This document shows, piece by piece, positions 34,685-42,205 of a stretch of DNA of 64,000 nt. The position numbers and the translations under genes were made by a program. Position 1 is the stretch's first letter; every line of letters starts with the position of its first letter. Origin of the DNA: CAZOOK01 sp964581385 (GTDB lineage Bacteria > Pseudomonadota > Gammaproteobacteria > Nevskiales > Nevskiaceae); assembly GCA_964581385.1 (NCBI GenBank), contig CAZOOK010000005.1, forward strand, positions 1-64,000, given 5' to 3'. A model generated the notes under the pieces. It was given only the letters and a program-made list of their open reading frames with translations, was not told the DNA's origin and did not search any database.

Positions 34685-36433
34685 TCAGATAGTCACGCTT
34701 CTGCCACTCCGGTGCCGCAGAATGGCAAGTAATCCCAAGCACGCCAGCAGCCAGGGACTCAATGCGCCACCGCCTGAGCCAGCATCAGATGCGCTTCGAG
34801 CTGTGTTCGTCGAATTGAGATTCGACGCAGTCGGCACAGTTGTGACACTAAATGCTCCGGAAAGATTGCCGATCTTCAGCGTCGCCGTACTCGTGGTCGA
34901 AGGTGTCGACGCGCTGCTCAGTTGCACCGTGACACTGTCGCCGTTGTTCACGATGCCATCGGCGGTTGTATAAGCGCCACCGTTGATGCTGTAGCTGCCG
35001 CCGTGGATCGAAATCGTCGACGCGCCGTCTAAACCAGAGACGGTGATGGTGTCCGAAGACTCCTCCACGCTCAGTGGAACGCTCGTGAGAGGTGAGAAAT
35101 CCAGCGCCGCGGCGTTAAGCAGTACCGAGACGGAGCCGGTGACATTCGCAAGGCTGCCGGAATTCACGGCGACCAAATCAAGCATGCCATCACCGTTAAC
35201 ATCGGCGATGGTGACTGATGTTGGGTACTCGCCGGCTGCAAATGCCTGCGGCACGGAAAAGTCGAGCACAGCGCTTCCTGCCACCGTGTTATTGAGCATG
35301 ACGGAAATATTTCCCGGACACGATGCCATTGACGAAGCGTCGCAGGTCGTCACGATCAGATCCGAACGGCCGTCGTTGTTGAGATCGGCTGCGGTTACGA
35401 AGAGCGGAGTCGATCCTGTGGGGAAGAACTGCGTTTGTTGCGCGAGGAAGCTAGGTGTGGTTGCCCCCGACGCAGTCGTGTTAAGCAATACCGAGACCGT
35501 CAAGTCGTGCCAGTTCGTTACGACGAGGTCCGGTCTGCCATCGCCGTCGAGATCGGCTGCCGCTACATTGTCGGTAGGCCAGGAGTCACCCGTTGCAAAG
35601 TCTTGCTCAACCGCGAAGCTGGACGTAGCCGCACCCGGCGCAGTGGTGTTGAGCAATACCGAGACGGTACTGACAGCACTGTTCAATACGACCAGATCGG
35701 GCTTGCCGTCACTATTGATGTCAGCCGCGGTCACAAAGTTCGGGTAGCCTGCGGGAAAACTTCCAGTCGCAAAGATTTGTTGTGCCGTGAAGCCAGGCAC
35801 AGCCGCGGCTGAAGCAGTAGTGTTGAGCAGAACCGAAACGGTGCCGTCGCTGTAGTTCGCGGCGATCAGATCAGGCCATCCGTCACCGTTGATGTCGGCA
35901 ACCGCCAAAGAGAACGAGCCGGAGCCGATTGCAAAGGTCTGCTGTGCCGCGAAACTGAGCGTGCTTGCGCCCGGCACCGTAGTGTTCAACAACACTGAGA
36001 CGGTGCCGTCGTCAGCGTTCGCCACTGCCAGATCGGGCATGCCATCGCCATTGATGTCGGCCACCACCACGGATTGTGGAAATGAACCCGTCAAGAAATC
36101 CTGCTTCTCCGCAAAGGTGGGGACTGCCGCGCCCGGCACGGTGGTATTGAGCTGCACCGAAACTGTATTGCCGATGGGAGGCGGACCGCCGTCCAGCGAA
36201 ACCTGGTCGCCAGCGTTTAGCACGATCATATCGGGCTTGCCGTCGCCGTTGAGATCGGCCATCTTCACAGAGCGCGCGTTGAGACTTGCGGTGAATATTT
36301 GCTGCTCGGAAAATTTCGGCGCCGATTCGCTGCCCGATACATTACCGTTGGCCTGTGCCATCAGCGTGGGCCCAAAAATCAGAACCAGCACCTGCGCATA
36401 ACGCGACACCGCGCGCAAACCCGAAAAATTCAT
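34685..36433 (-). CDS. Secreted FG-GAP/VCBS repeat protein with C-terminal sorting signal
   Basis: A 582-residue surface or secreted protein. A signal peptide ends around residue 30 (LMAQANG). Seven repeats of about 65 residues follow, each with an acidic calcium-binding DxNGDGxPD loop (VADINGDGMPDLAVANADDG is one) and closing with VSVLLNTT; this is the FG-GAP/VCBS type, expected to form a beta-propeller. A short beta domain (about 440-535) comes next. The C-terminus has SGGGALSPWLLACLGLLAIL followed by RHRSGR, matching the Gly-rich, hydrophobic, basic pattern of GlyGly-CTERM (rhombosortase) signals. A consensus CRP-type site lies about 57 bases upstream of the start. Its ligand and role are unknown. 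Confidence 0.88.
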   Translation of the reverse strand: MNFSGLRAVSRYAQVLVLIFGPTLMAQANGNVSGSESAPKFSEQQIFTASLNARSVKMADLNGDGKPDMIVLNAGDQVSLDGGPPPIGNTVSVQLNTTVPGAAVPTFAEKQDFLTGSFPQSVVVADINGDGMPDLAVANADDGTVSVLLNTTVPGASTLSFAAQQTFAIGSGSFSLAVADINGDGWPDLIAANYSDGTVSVLLNTTASAAAVPGFTAQQIFATGSFPAGYPNFVTAADINSDGKPDLVVLNSAVSTVSVLLNTTAPGAATSSFAVEQDFATGDSWPTDNVAAADLDGDGRPDLVVTNWHDLTVSVLLNTTASGATTPSFLAQQTQFFPTGSTPLFVTAADLNNDGRSDLIVTTCDASSMASCPGNISVMLNNTVAGSAVLDFSVPQAFAAGEYPTSVTIADVNGDGMLDLVAVNSGSLANVTGSVSVLLNAAALDFSPLTSVPLSVEESSDTITVSGLDGASTISIHGGSYSINGGAYTTADGIVNNGDSVTVQLSSASTPSTTSTATLKIGNLSGAFSVTTVPTASNLNSTNTARSASDAGSGGGALSPWLLACLGLLAILRHRSGRSVTI

Positions 36434-36489
36434 CCCCGCACTCCCACTTAACCCCAGACTGATAATATCAAGATAAGCATTGGGCGATT

Positions 36490-36505
36490 TGTGAAGTGCG
36501 TCACA
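36490..36505. promoter_or_regulatory. CRP-type binding site upstream of the FG-GAP gene
   Basis: tgtgaagtgcgtcaca is an exact TGTGA-N6-TCACA palindrome, the E. coli CRP consensus, which is also recognised by Vfr and Clp proteins. It lies 57 bases upstream of the FG-GAP gene start codon on the minus strand, a position suited to activation. Whether a CRP-like regulator binds it is an inference. Confidence 0.6.
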
Positions 36506-36599
36506 ACACGCTCGGTCACAATGTTTCCATATTGTTACGAGAATAAAGGTTTGGACTCTCGCATAGCGCTGCTTTGCTCTTGATTTCGGCGTTTGACGC

Positions 36600-37255
36600 T
36601 CCCCGCTTCTCGATGTGGGCTTCGCCTGTTTGCATCACTGAGGCTCGGAGGTCGTTCATTCCGCCCCTGTTGGGCGGGCATACTTCTCTTTGCTCGTGCA
36701 AAGAGAAGTAGCCAAGAGAAAGCACGCCCCGTGTCCGCGCCGCACTACGTGCGGTTCCTTGCGCTTCTCGCGTGCTCGGGGAACCGCACCGACGCGACAT
36801 CCTGTCGCGACGGTACTTGGCGGGCATCCATGCCCGCACATCCCCTGCGCGCGCTGCGATGCTCAGCGCTACCAAGGGGACCCGAAGGTCAAAAACAAAC
36901 ATCAAAAGCTAAGCGGCGCATCGCGCCGCTTTGTGCGGTTGCGGTCGCTTTTGATTTTCAAACCCCCTTCGGACTGCGCCGAGCACCGCAGGACGAGGCG
37001 GATTTTTGCCCGCGAAGCGGGGCGAGGCATGGATGCCGAAGCCTTCATCGTCACGGCAGGGATGCCGTGTCGATGAAGCCCGCCTCGGCCGAGGAGCACA
37101 GGGTACCGGCTCGCGGCTTCTTGCGAGACGGCGCAGTCAGGGGGCGCGTTTCTTTGGTGACTTTCTTTGCGCGTGAAAAGAAAGTCACCCGCCCAACAGG
37201 GGCGGAACAAAAGACCTCAAAGCCTCACCGCTGCAAGCAGGCGAAGCCCGCAACC
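36600..37255. repeat. Complete large inverted repeat element (copy 2)
   Basis: The left arm (about 36600-36740) and the right arm (about 37140-37255) are reverse complements of each other in outline: 'gggcttcgcctg', 'ccgcccctgttgggcggg' and 'ctctttgctcgtgcaaagag' on the left answer 'gtgactttctttgcgcg', 'ccgcccaacaggggcgg' and 'caggcgaagcccgc' on the right. The right part, from 36847, is the same sequence as 1-405. Open frames inside on both strands are shadows of the palindromic composition. No transposase is encoded, so it must be mobilised in trans or be a static intergenic repeat family. Confidence 0.78.
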
Positions 37256-37265
37256 GTTGCCTTCT

Positions 37266-37302
37266 CGCGGCTCGCCAATGGCGAGCGTCGGGTTACGCTT
37301 CG
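37266..37302. repeat. Short dispersed repeat (copy B)
   Basis: Near-identical to 34625-34661 and placed directly after the large inverted repeat. It includes ctcgccaatggcgag and continues into gggttacgcttcgctccaac and a reverse-related acccgacctacg tail. Confidence 0.7.
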
Positions 37303-37351
37303 CTCCAACCCGACCTACGAACTACCCTTCGCCCCAGCCTACGAGCTCTAA

Positions 37352-37878
37352 TCAGATGCGCCGAGAGAGTTTTTCTATCTTCGGCTTTTCTTGTAGCCAT
37401 ATGCACAGAAACGTCAAGGTACCTAGACGCTTCCGATCGAGAGCACGTCGAACATCATCATCTGAATGAGTCGGATCAAGCGGAATGAGGGTGATTACGT
37501 TCTCTTTATTCCGCAGCATGAACTCCACTTCACTTAGCTCAGAATTACGAGGATCAGGAAACTTGATCTCATATTCACCAGAGGGGGAATCACCATGCGC
37601 TTCGGATGGCGGACGAAGATCGGAATACCGGTGAACGGTGATGAAATAACTACCGTCCGCCCTGTGTAGTTCCGAAGCTCCAAAGACACCGCGAGTGAAA
37701 AACTAGGATGCCTATTTCTAAGCAGCTGCGTGTGAAAATTTAAATTTCGAATTCGACGCCGCGGAAAGAAGATCAACCTCAACCCATAAATAAAAGTCAC
37801 AACTAGGATGAGGAACTGCAAGGCGTCCCAAAGACCATAGTCGTTTGCACACTGCAGAAAACTGAGAATGGTGGTCAC
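37352..37878 (-). pseudogene. Frameshifted hypothetical membrane-anchored protein gene
   Basis: The frame starting at 37878 encodes a hydrophobic N-terminal segment (LWDALQFLILVVTFIYGLRL) and a beta-like part ending around SLELRNYTGRTVVISSPF, then stops at 37534. A second frame takes over: near 37,600-37,640 it reads GSYFITVHRYSDLRPPSEAH, then GEYEIKFPDPRNSELSEVEF and NVITLIPLDPTH, stopping at 37352. Both parts read as protein and the total length is one base short of a multiple of three, so a single-base deletion or a sequencing error is likely. Repaired, it would be about 175 residues. I do not recognise the family. Confidence 0.68.
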
Positions 37879-37908
37879 TGTTGCAAGCTCATGAACTTTA
37901 AATGATCG

Positions 37909-39423
37909 TCAAACCGTCACCACCGGAATCTTCCCAATCCTAGCCTGCCACTCCCTCGGCCCCGTCTCATGCACCGAAGTCCCCAATGAATCGACAGCAA
38001 CGGTCACGGGCATATCCTTCACCTCAAACTCATAAATCGCCTCCATTCCAAGATCCGCGAACGCCAATACCTTCGACGCCTTGATCGCTTTAGAGACGAG
38101 ATATGCCGCCCCACCTACCGCCATCAGATAGACCGCCTTACTGTCTTTGATCGCCGCGATCGCCGTCGGCCCACGTTCCGACTTCCCGACCATGCCGAGC
38201 AAACCCGTTTTCTCAAGCATCGTGCGCGTGAATTTATCCATGCGCGTCGCCGTCGTCGGACCGGCGGGTCCGACAACTTCGTCGCGCACCGGATCGACCG
38301 GGCCGACGTAGTAGATGAAACGATTGGTGAAATCCACCGGCAGCTTCTCGCCCTTGGCGAGCATGTCGGTCATGCGCTTGTGCGCGGCATCGCGGCCGGT
38401 CAGCAGCTTGCCATTCAGCAGCAGCACTTCGCCGGGTTTGAAGCTGGCGACTTCCTCGCGCGTGATCGTGTCGAGATTGACGCGACGCGCGCCGGTCGGG
38501 CTGTAGGCGATCTTCGGCCAATCGTCGAGCGACGGCGGATCGAGCGCGACCGGACCGCTGCCGTCGAGCACGAAATGCGCGTGGCGCGTCGCCGCGCAGT
38601 TGGGGATCATCGCGACCGGCAGGTTCGCCGCGTGCGTCGGGTAGTCGAGCACCTTCACGTCCAGTACCGTCGTCAGGCCGCCGAGACCCTGCGCGCCGAT
38701 ACCGAGCGCGTTGACCTTCTCATACAACTCGATGCGCAATTCCTCGGCGCGCGTCTTCGCTCCACGCGCGATCAGGTCCTGGATGTCGATCGGCTCCATC
38801 AGTGCTTCCTTGGCCAGCAGCATCGCCTTTTCGGCAGTGCCACCGATACCGATGCCGAGCATGCCGGGCGGACACCAGCCGGCACCCATCGTCGGCACGG
38901 TTTTCAGTACCCAATCGACGATTGAATCCGAGGGATTGAGCATGACGAATTTGCTCTTGGCTTCGGAGCCGCCGCCCTTGGCGGCGACGATCACATCCAA
39001 TTTGTCGCCGGGAACGACCGTCATGTTGACCACGGCCGGCGTGTTGTCCTTGGTGTTGGTGCGCTTGCCGGCGGGATCGGCGAGCACCGATGCGCGCAGC
39101 TTGTTGTCGGGATCGTTGTAGGCGCGGCGCACGCCTTCGTTGACCATATCCTCGATCGACAGCTTCGCATCCCAGCGCAGGTTCATGCCGATTTTCAGGA
39201 ACACGGTGACGATGCCGGTGTCCTGACAGATCGGCCGGTGTCCCTCGGCGCACATGCGCGAGTTGACGATGATCTGCGCCATCGCGTCCTTCGCCGCCGG
39301 CGACTGCTCGCGCTCGTAGGCAGCGGCGAGGTTCTTAATGTAATCGACCGGGTGGTAATAACTGATGTACTGGAGGGCGTCGGCGACGCTCTGGATGAGG
39401 TCTTCCTGCTTGATCGTGGTCAT
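37909..39423 (-). CDS. fumA: Fumarate hydratase class I
   Basis: A 504-residue iron-sulfur fumarase interconverting fumarate and malate. Cluster cysteines are expected in MCAEGHRPICQDTGI and in later GWCPPGMLG-type loops; the PNCAATRHAHF and DSLGTSVHETGPREWQ segments are characteristic of the single-chain class I (FumA/FumB-type) enzyme. The longest frame starts at 39474, but the Met at 39423 (MTTIKQED) is the natural family start. The malic enzyme gene is divergent, 132 bases away. Such 4Fe-4S enzymes are sensitive to oxidants; no class II fumarase is in the window. Confidence 0.94.
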   Translation of the reverse strand: MTTIKQEDLIQSVADALQYISYYHPVDYIKNLAAAYEREQSPAAKDAMAQIIVNSRMCAEGHRPICQDTGIVTVFLKIGMNLRWDAKLSIEDMVNEGVRRAYNDPDNKLRASVLADPAGKRTNTKDNTPAVVNMTVVPGDKLDVIVAAKGGGSEAKSKFVMLNPSDSIVDWVLKTVPTMGAGWCPPGMLGIGIGGTAEKAMLLAKEALMEPIDIQDLIARGAKTRAEELRIELYEKVNALGIGAQGLGGLTTVLDVKVLDYPTHAANLPVAMIPNCAATRHAHFVLDGSGPVALDPPSLDDWPKIAYSPTGARRVNLDTITREEVASFKPGEVLLLNGKLLTGRDAAHKRMTDMLAKGEKLPVDFTNRFIYYVGPVDPVRDEVVGPAGPTTATRMDKFTRTMLEKTGLLGMVGKSERGPTAIAAIKDSKAVYLMAVGGAAYLVSKAIKASKVLAFADLGMEAIYEFEVKDMPVTVAVDSLGTSVHETGPREWQARIGKIPVVTV

Positions 39424-39555
39424 GGCGGAACCAAATGTGTTGGAAAAAGAAAGCGCGGTGAGCGGACTAGGCATAAACTTCCCGCGATTTTACCGTTTCG
39501 GCAGGCTTAGCTGGTTGGTGGAGCCTGTGCTCCAATCGCTAACACGAGATCTGCA

Positions 39556-41268
39556 ATGAACTCATCCGATTCCCGCGCGGCAACGGACGTGTTTGAAACC
39601 CCGCTGACGGGGCTCGATCTGCTGCGCGATCCGCTGCTTAACAAAGGCACCGCGTTCACCATCGGGGAGCGCGACGAGTTCGGTCTGCATGGCCTGCTGC
39701 CGCCGCATGTCGGCGATCTCGACAATCAGGTCGCGCGCCGCATGCAGGCCTTGCGTAGCCTGGATTCCGATCTCGAACGGTACAGCTTCATGCGCGATTT
39801 GCAGGAAAGCAACGAGACCTTGTTTTACGCACTGCTGGTGCGCAATCTCGAAGAGTTGCTGCCGATCGTCTACACGCCGGTCGTCGGGCTCGGCTGCGAA
39901 AAATTCAGCCATATTTTCCGCAAGGCGCGCGGCCTGTTTCTGAGTCTGCCGCTGAAAGATCGCATACGCGAAATTCTCGCGCACCCGCGCTACGACCGCG
40001 TGCGCGTGATCGTGGTCAGCGACGGCGAGCGCATCCTCGGCCTCGGCGATCAGGGCGCCGGCGGCATGGGTATTCCGATCGGCAAGCTCGCGCTGTACAC
40101 CGCCTGCGCCGGCATCCATCCGGAGCAGACGCTGCCGATTCTGCTCGATGTCGGCACCAATAATCCGGACCGGCTCGCTGATCCGCTCTACATCGGCTGG
40201 CGCCACGAGCGCGTGCGCGGTGCGGAGTACGACGCCTTCGTCGAAACTTTCGTGACGGCGGTGCACGAGCGCTGGCCGAACGTGCTGTTGCAGTGGGAAG
40301 ACTTCGCGCGCGCCAACGCGGGTCCGCTGCTGGACCGCTACCGCGACCGCCTGTGCACGTTCAACGACGACATTCAGGGCACTGCCGCGGTGGCGACCGG
40401 CACCGTGCTGGCGGCGACCAATGTGACCGGTGTACCGCTGACCGAACAGCGCTTCGTCATCGTCGGCGCCGGCTCGGCGGGCTGCGGCATTGCGCGCCTG
40501 CTGCTCGACGCAATGGTCGCAGCGGGCGTTCCCGAAGCGGAGGCGCGCAAGCGCTTCTACGCACTCGGCCGTCATGGCTTGCTGGTCGAAGGCGAAACGC
40601 CGATGGAACCGTATCAGGCGGTGTTCGCGCAGCGGCGCGCCGCGATCGCAAACTGGCGGCTCGAAGACGTCAACGCGGTCAGCTTGTACGACGTCGTCGT
40701 CAACGCCAAGCCGACGGTGCTGATCGGTACGTCCGCGCAACCCGGCGTGTTCTCCGAACGCGTGGTGCGCGCGATGGCGGTGACGGCGGCACGACCGGCA
40801 ATTCTGCCGCTGTCGAATCCGGTGTCGCGCTCGGAGGCGACGCCAGCGGATCTCATCGCGTGGACCGATGGCCGCGCCGTCGTCGGCACCGGCAGCCCAT
40901 TCCCACCGGTCGAACGCGGTGGCCGCGTCGTGCCGATCTCGCAGGCGAATAACTCCTACATCTTTCCGGGCGTGGGACTCGGTGTGCTGGCGGTCGGCGC
41001 ACGACGCATCAGCAACGCTATGTTTATGGCTTCCGCTCGTGCGCTCGCTTCGGCTTCGCCGGCACAGCACGACCCGCGCGCAGCGCTGCTGCCGCACGTC
41101 ACGCAATTGCGCGAAGTGGCCTATTCAGTGGCAGTCACGGTTGCGCGGCAGGCGGTGGCCGAAGGGCTTGCCGCGGAAACGAGCGATATCGAAAGCCGCG
41201 TGCACGCGCTGATCTGGGAGCCGGTGTATCACAGCTATCGGCGGCCCTACGCCTCGCCGATGCCGTGA
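39556..41268 (+). CDS. maeA: NAD-dependent malic enzyme
   Basis: A 570-residue malic enzyme that oxidatively decarboxylates malate to pyruvate. Features include the N-terminal GLHGLLPPHVGDLDNQ, the IVYTPVVGLGC segment with the catalytic Tyr, and GERILGLGDQGAGGMGIPIG. The metal- and malate-binding LCTFNDDIQGTAAVATG and the nucleotide-binding VIVGAGSAGCGIARLL are also present. Length and motifs match the large SfcA/MaeA family that prefers NAD. Its last 22 bases overlap, in convergent orientation, the end of the yhhQ gene. With mdh and fumA in the same window it concentrates malate metabolism, but they are not one operon. Confidence 0.94.
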   Translation: MNSSDSRAATDVFETPLTGLDLLRDPLLNKGTAFTIGERDEFGLHGLLPPHVGDLDNQVARRMQALRSLDSDLERYSFMRDLQESNETLFYALLVRNLEELLPIVYTPVVGLGCEKFSHIFRKARGLFLSLPLKDRIREILAHPRYDRVRVIVVSDGERILGLGDQGAGGMGIPIGKLALYTACAGIHPEQTLPILLDVGTNNPDRLADPLYIGWRHERVRGAEYDAFVETFVTAVHERWPNVLLQWEDFARANAGPLLDRYRDRLCTFNDDIQGTAAVATGTVLAATNVTGVPLTEQRFVIVGAGSAGCGIARLLLDAMVAAGVPEAEARKRFYALGRHGLLVEGETPMEPYQAVFAQRRAAIANWRLEDVNAVSLYDVVVNAKPTVLIGTSAQPGVFSERVVRAMAVTAARPAILPLSNPVSRSEATPADLIAWTDGRAVVGTGSPFPPVERGGRVVPISQANNSYIFPGVGLGVLAVGARRISNAMFMASARALASASPAQHDPRAALLPHVTQLREVAYSVAVTVARQAVAEGLAAETSDIESRVHALIWEPVYHSYRRPYASPMP

Positions 41269-41984
41269 TACGGATGCCGCTCGCCTTCGTCCTTCAGCGA
41301 GAACGGCGTGAAATTGGTGTCTTGATCGAAGGTATCGACCTGCTCGATACGCTTGAGTGAATTAACGATGAAGTAGGTCATTGGCGTGAACAGGATTTCG
41401 ACAGCGACCTTGAACGTGAAGTTGAACAGCATCACCTTGAACAGCGAGTCCTGTGTCCACAGGCCGGCGAAGGCGATCGGATAGAACAGCACCGAATCCA
41501 CGCCCTGCCCGCACACTGTTGAACCCCAGGCGCGCGTCCATAGCCAGCGGCCTTTGGTCAGCAGTTTCATCTTCGCCATCACGAAAGAATTCACAAAATC
41601 GCCGACCCAGTAGGCGAACATGCTCGCTGCGACGATGCGCCAGGTGCCGCCGAACACCGTTTCCAACGCCGGCTGCAGCTGCGCGTTGAACGGCTCCGGC
41701 GATGCCGGCATGCGCAGTACGAACTGCGTCATCACCGTCGCGAACACCATGGCGCCGAAACCGGCCCAGATCGCACGCCGCGCGCGCGCGTAGCCGTAAA
41801 CCTCAGTGAGCACGTCGCCGAAGATATAGCTGATTGGAAAAAACAGATTGCCGGCGCCGAAGTTGAACGCTCCGAACAGCGGCAAAGTCACCACGCAGAC
41901 TTTGGCCGGGCCGATCAAGTTGGAGCACAGCAGCACGGCGACAAGGCCGGCGACAAGAAAATCGTAGTAGCGGAATGCGCGCAT
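41247..41984 (-). CDS. yhhQ: Queuosine precursor transporter, YhhQ/VUT family
   Basis: A 245-residue inner-membrane protein with about six spans. The family features FFPISYIFGDVLTEVYGYARARR, the FAYWVGDFVNSFVMAKMK segment and RAWGSTVCGQGVDSVLFYPI are complete. YhhQ imports queuosine precursors (preQ0/preQ1) for tRNA modification. The longest frame starts at 42080, but the Met at 41984 (MRAFRYYDF) directly precedes the first span. The 3' end overlaps the malic enzyme gene by 22 bases in convergent orientation. I looked for a preQ1-type aptamer upstream (41985-42200) and saw none I could support. Confidence 0.9.
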   Translation of the reverse strand: MRAFRYYDFLVAGLVAVLLCSNLIGPAKVCVVTLPLFGAFNFGAGNLFFPISYIFGDVLTEVYGYARARRAIWAGFGAMVFATVMTQFVLRMPASPEPFNAQLQPALETVFGGTWRIVAASMFAYWVGDFVNSFVMAKMKLLTKGRWLWTRAWGSTVCGQGVDSVLFYPIAFAGLWTQDSLFKVMLFNFTFKVAVEILFTPMTYFIVNSLKRIEQVDTFDQDTNFTPFSLKDEGERHPYHGIGEA

Positions 41985-42205
41985 GACGGTTCCGGATGGC
42001 GTTGACGGAGGATGTATGGCAAATATCCGGCCGCAGCGAAAGCATCGTTGCTGCGAGCGTTCTGGCGGCGGTATTTCCAACAGATCTTAGCCGATTGCAG
42101 CGTATTCTTCGTTCGCTGCGGCTGGTGTCATGCGCGGATCGCCCGCGGGATCATGCAACTAGGGCTTGTCGTGACGCGAGCGTGGCCAGGCGTAAAAGGT
42201 CGGAC

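Noticed and set aside
39562..41106. 514-residue open frame antisense to malic enzyme
   Set aside because: Shadow frame; Arg/His-rich and without motifs.
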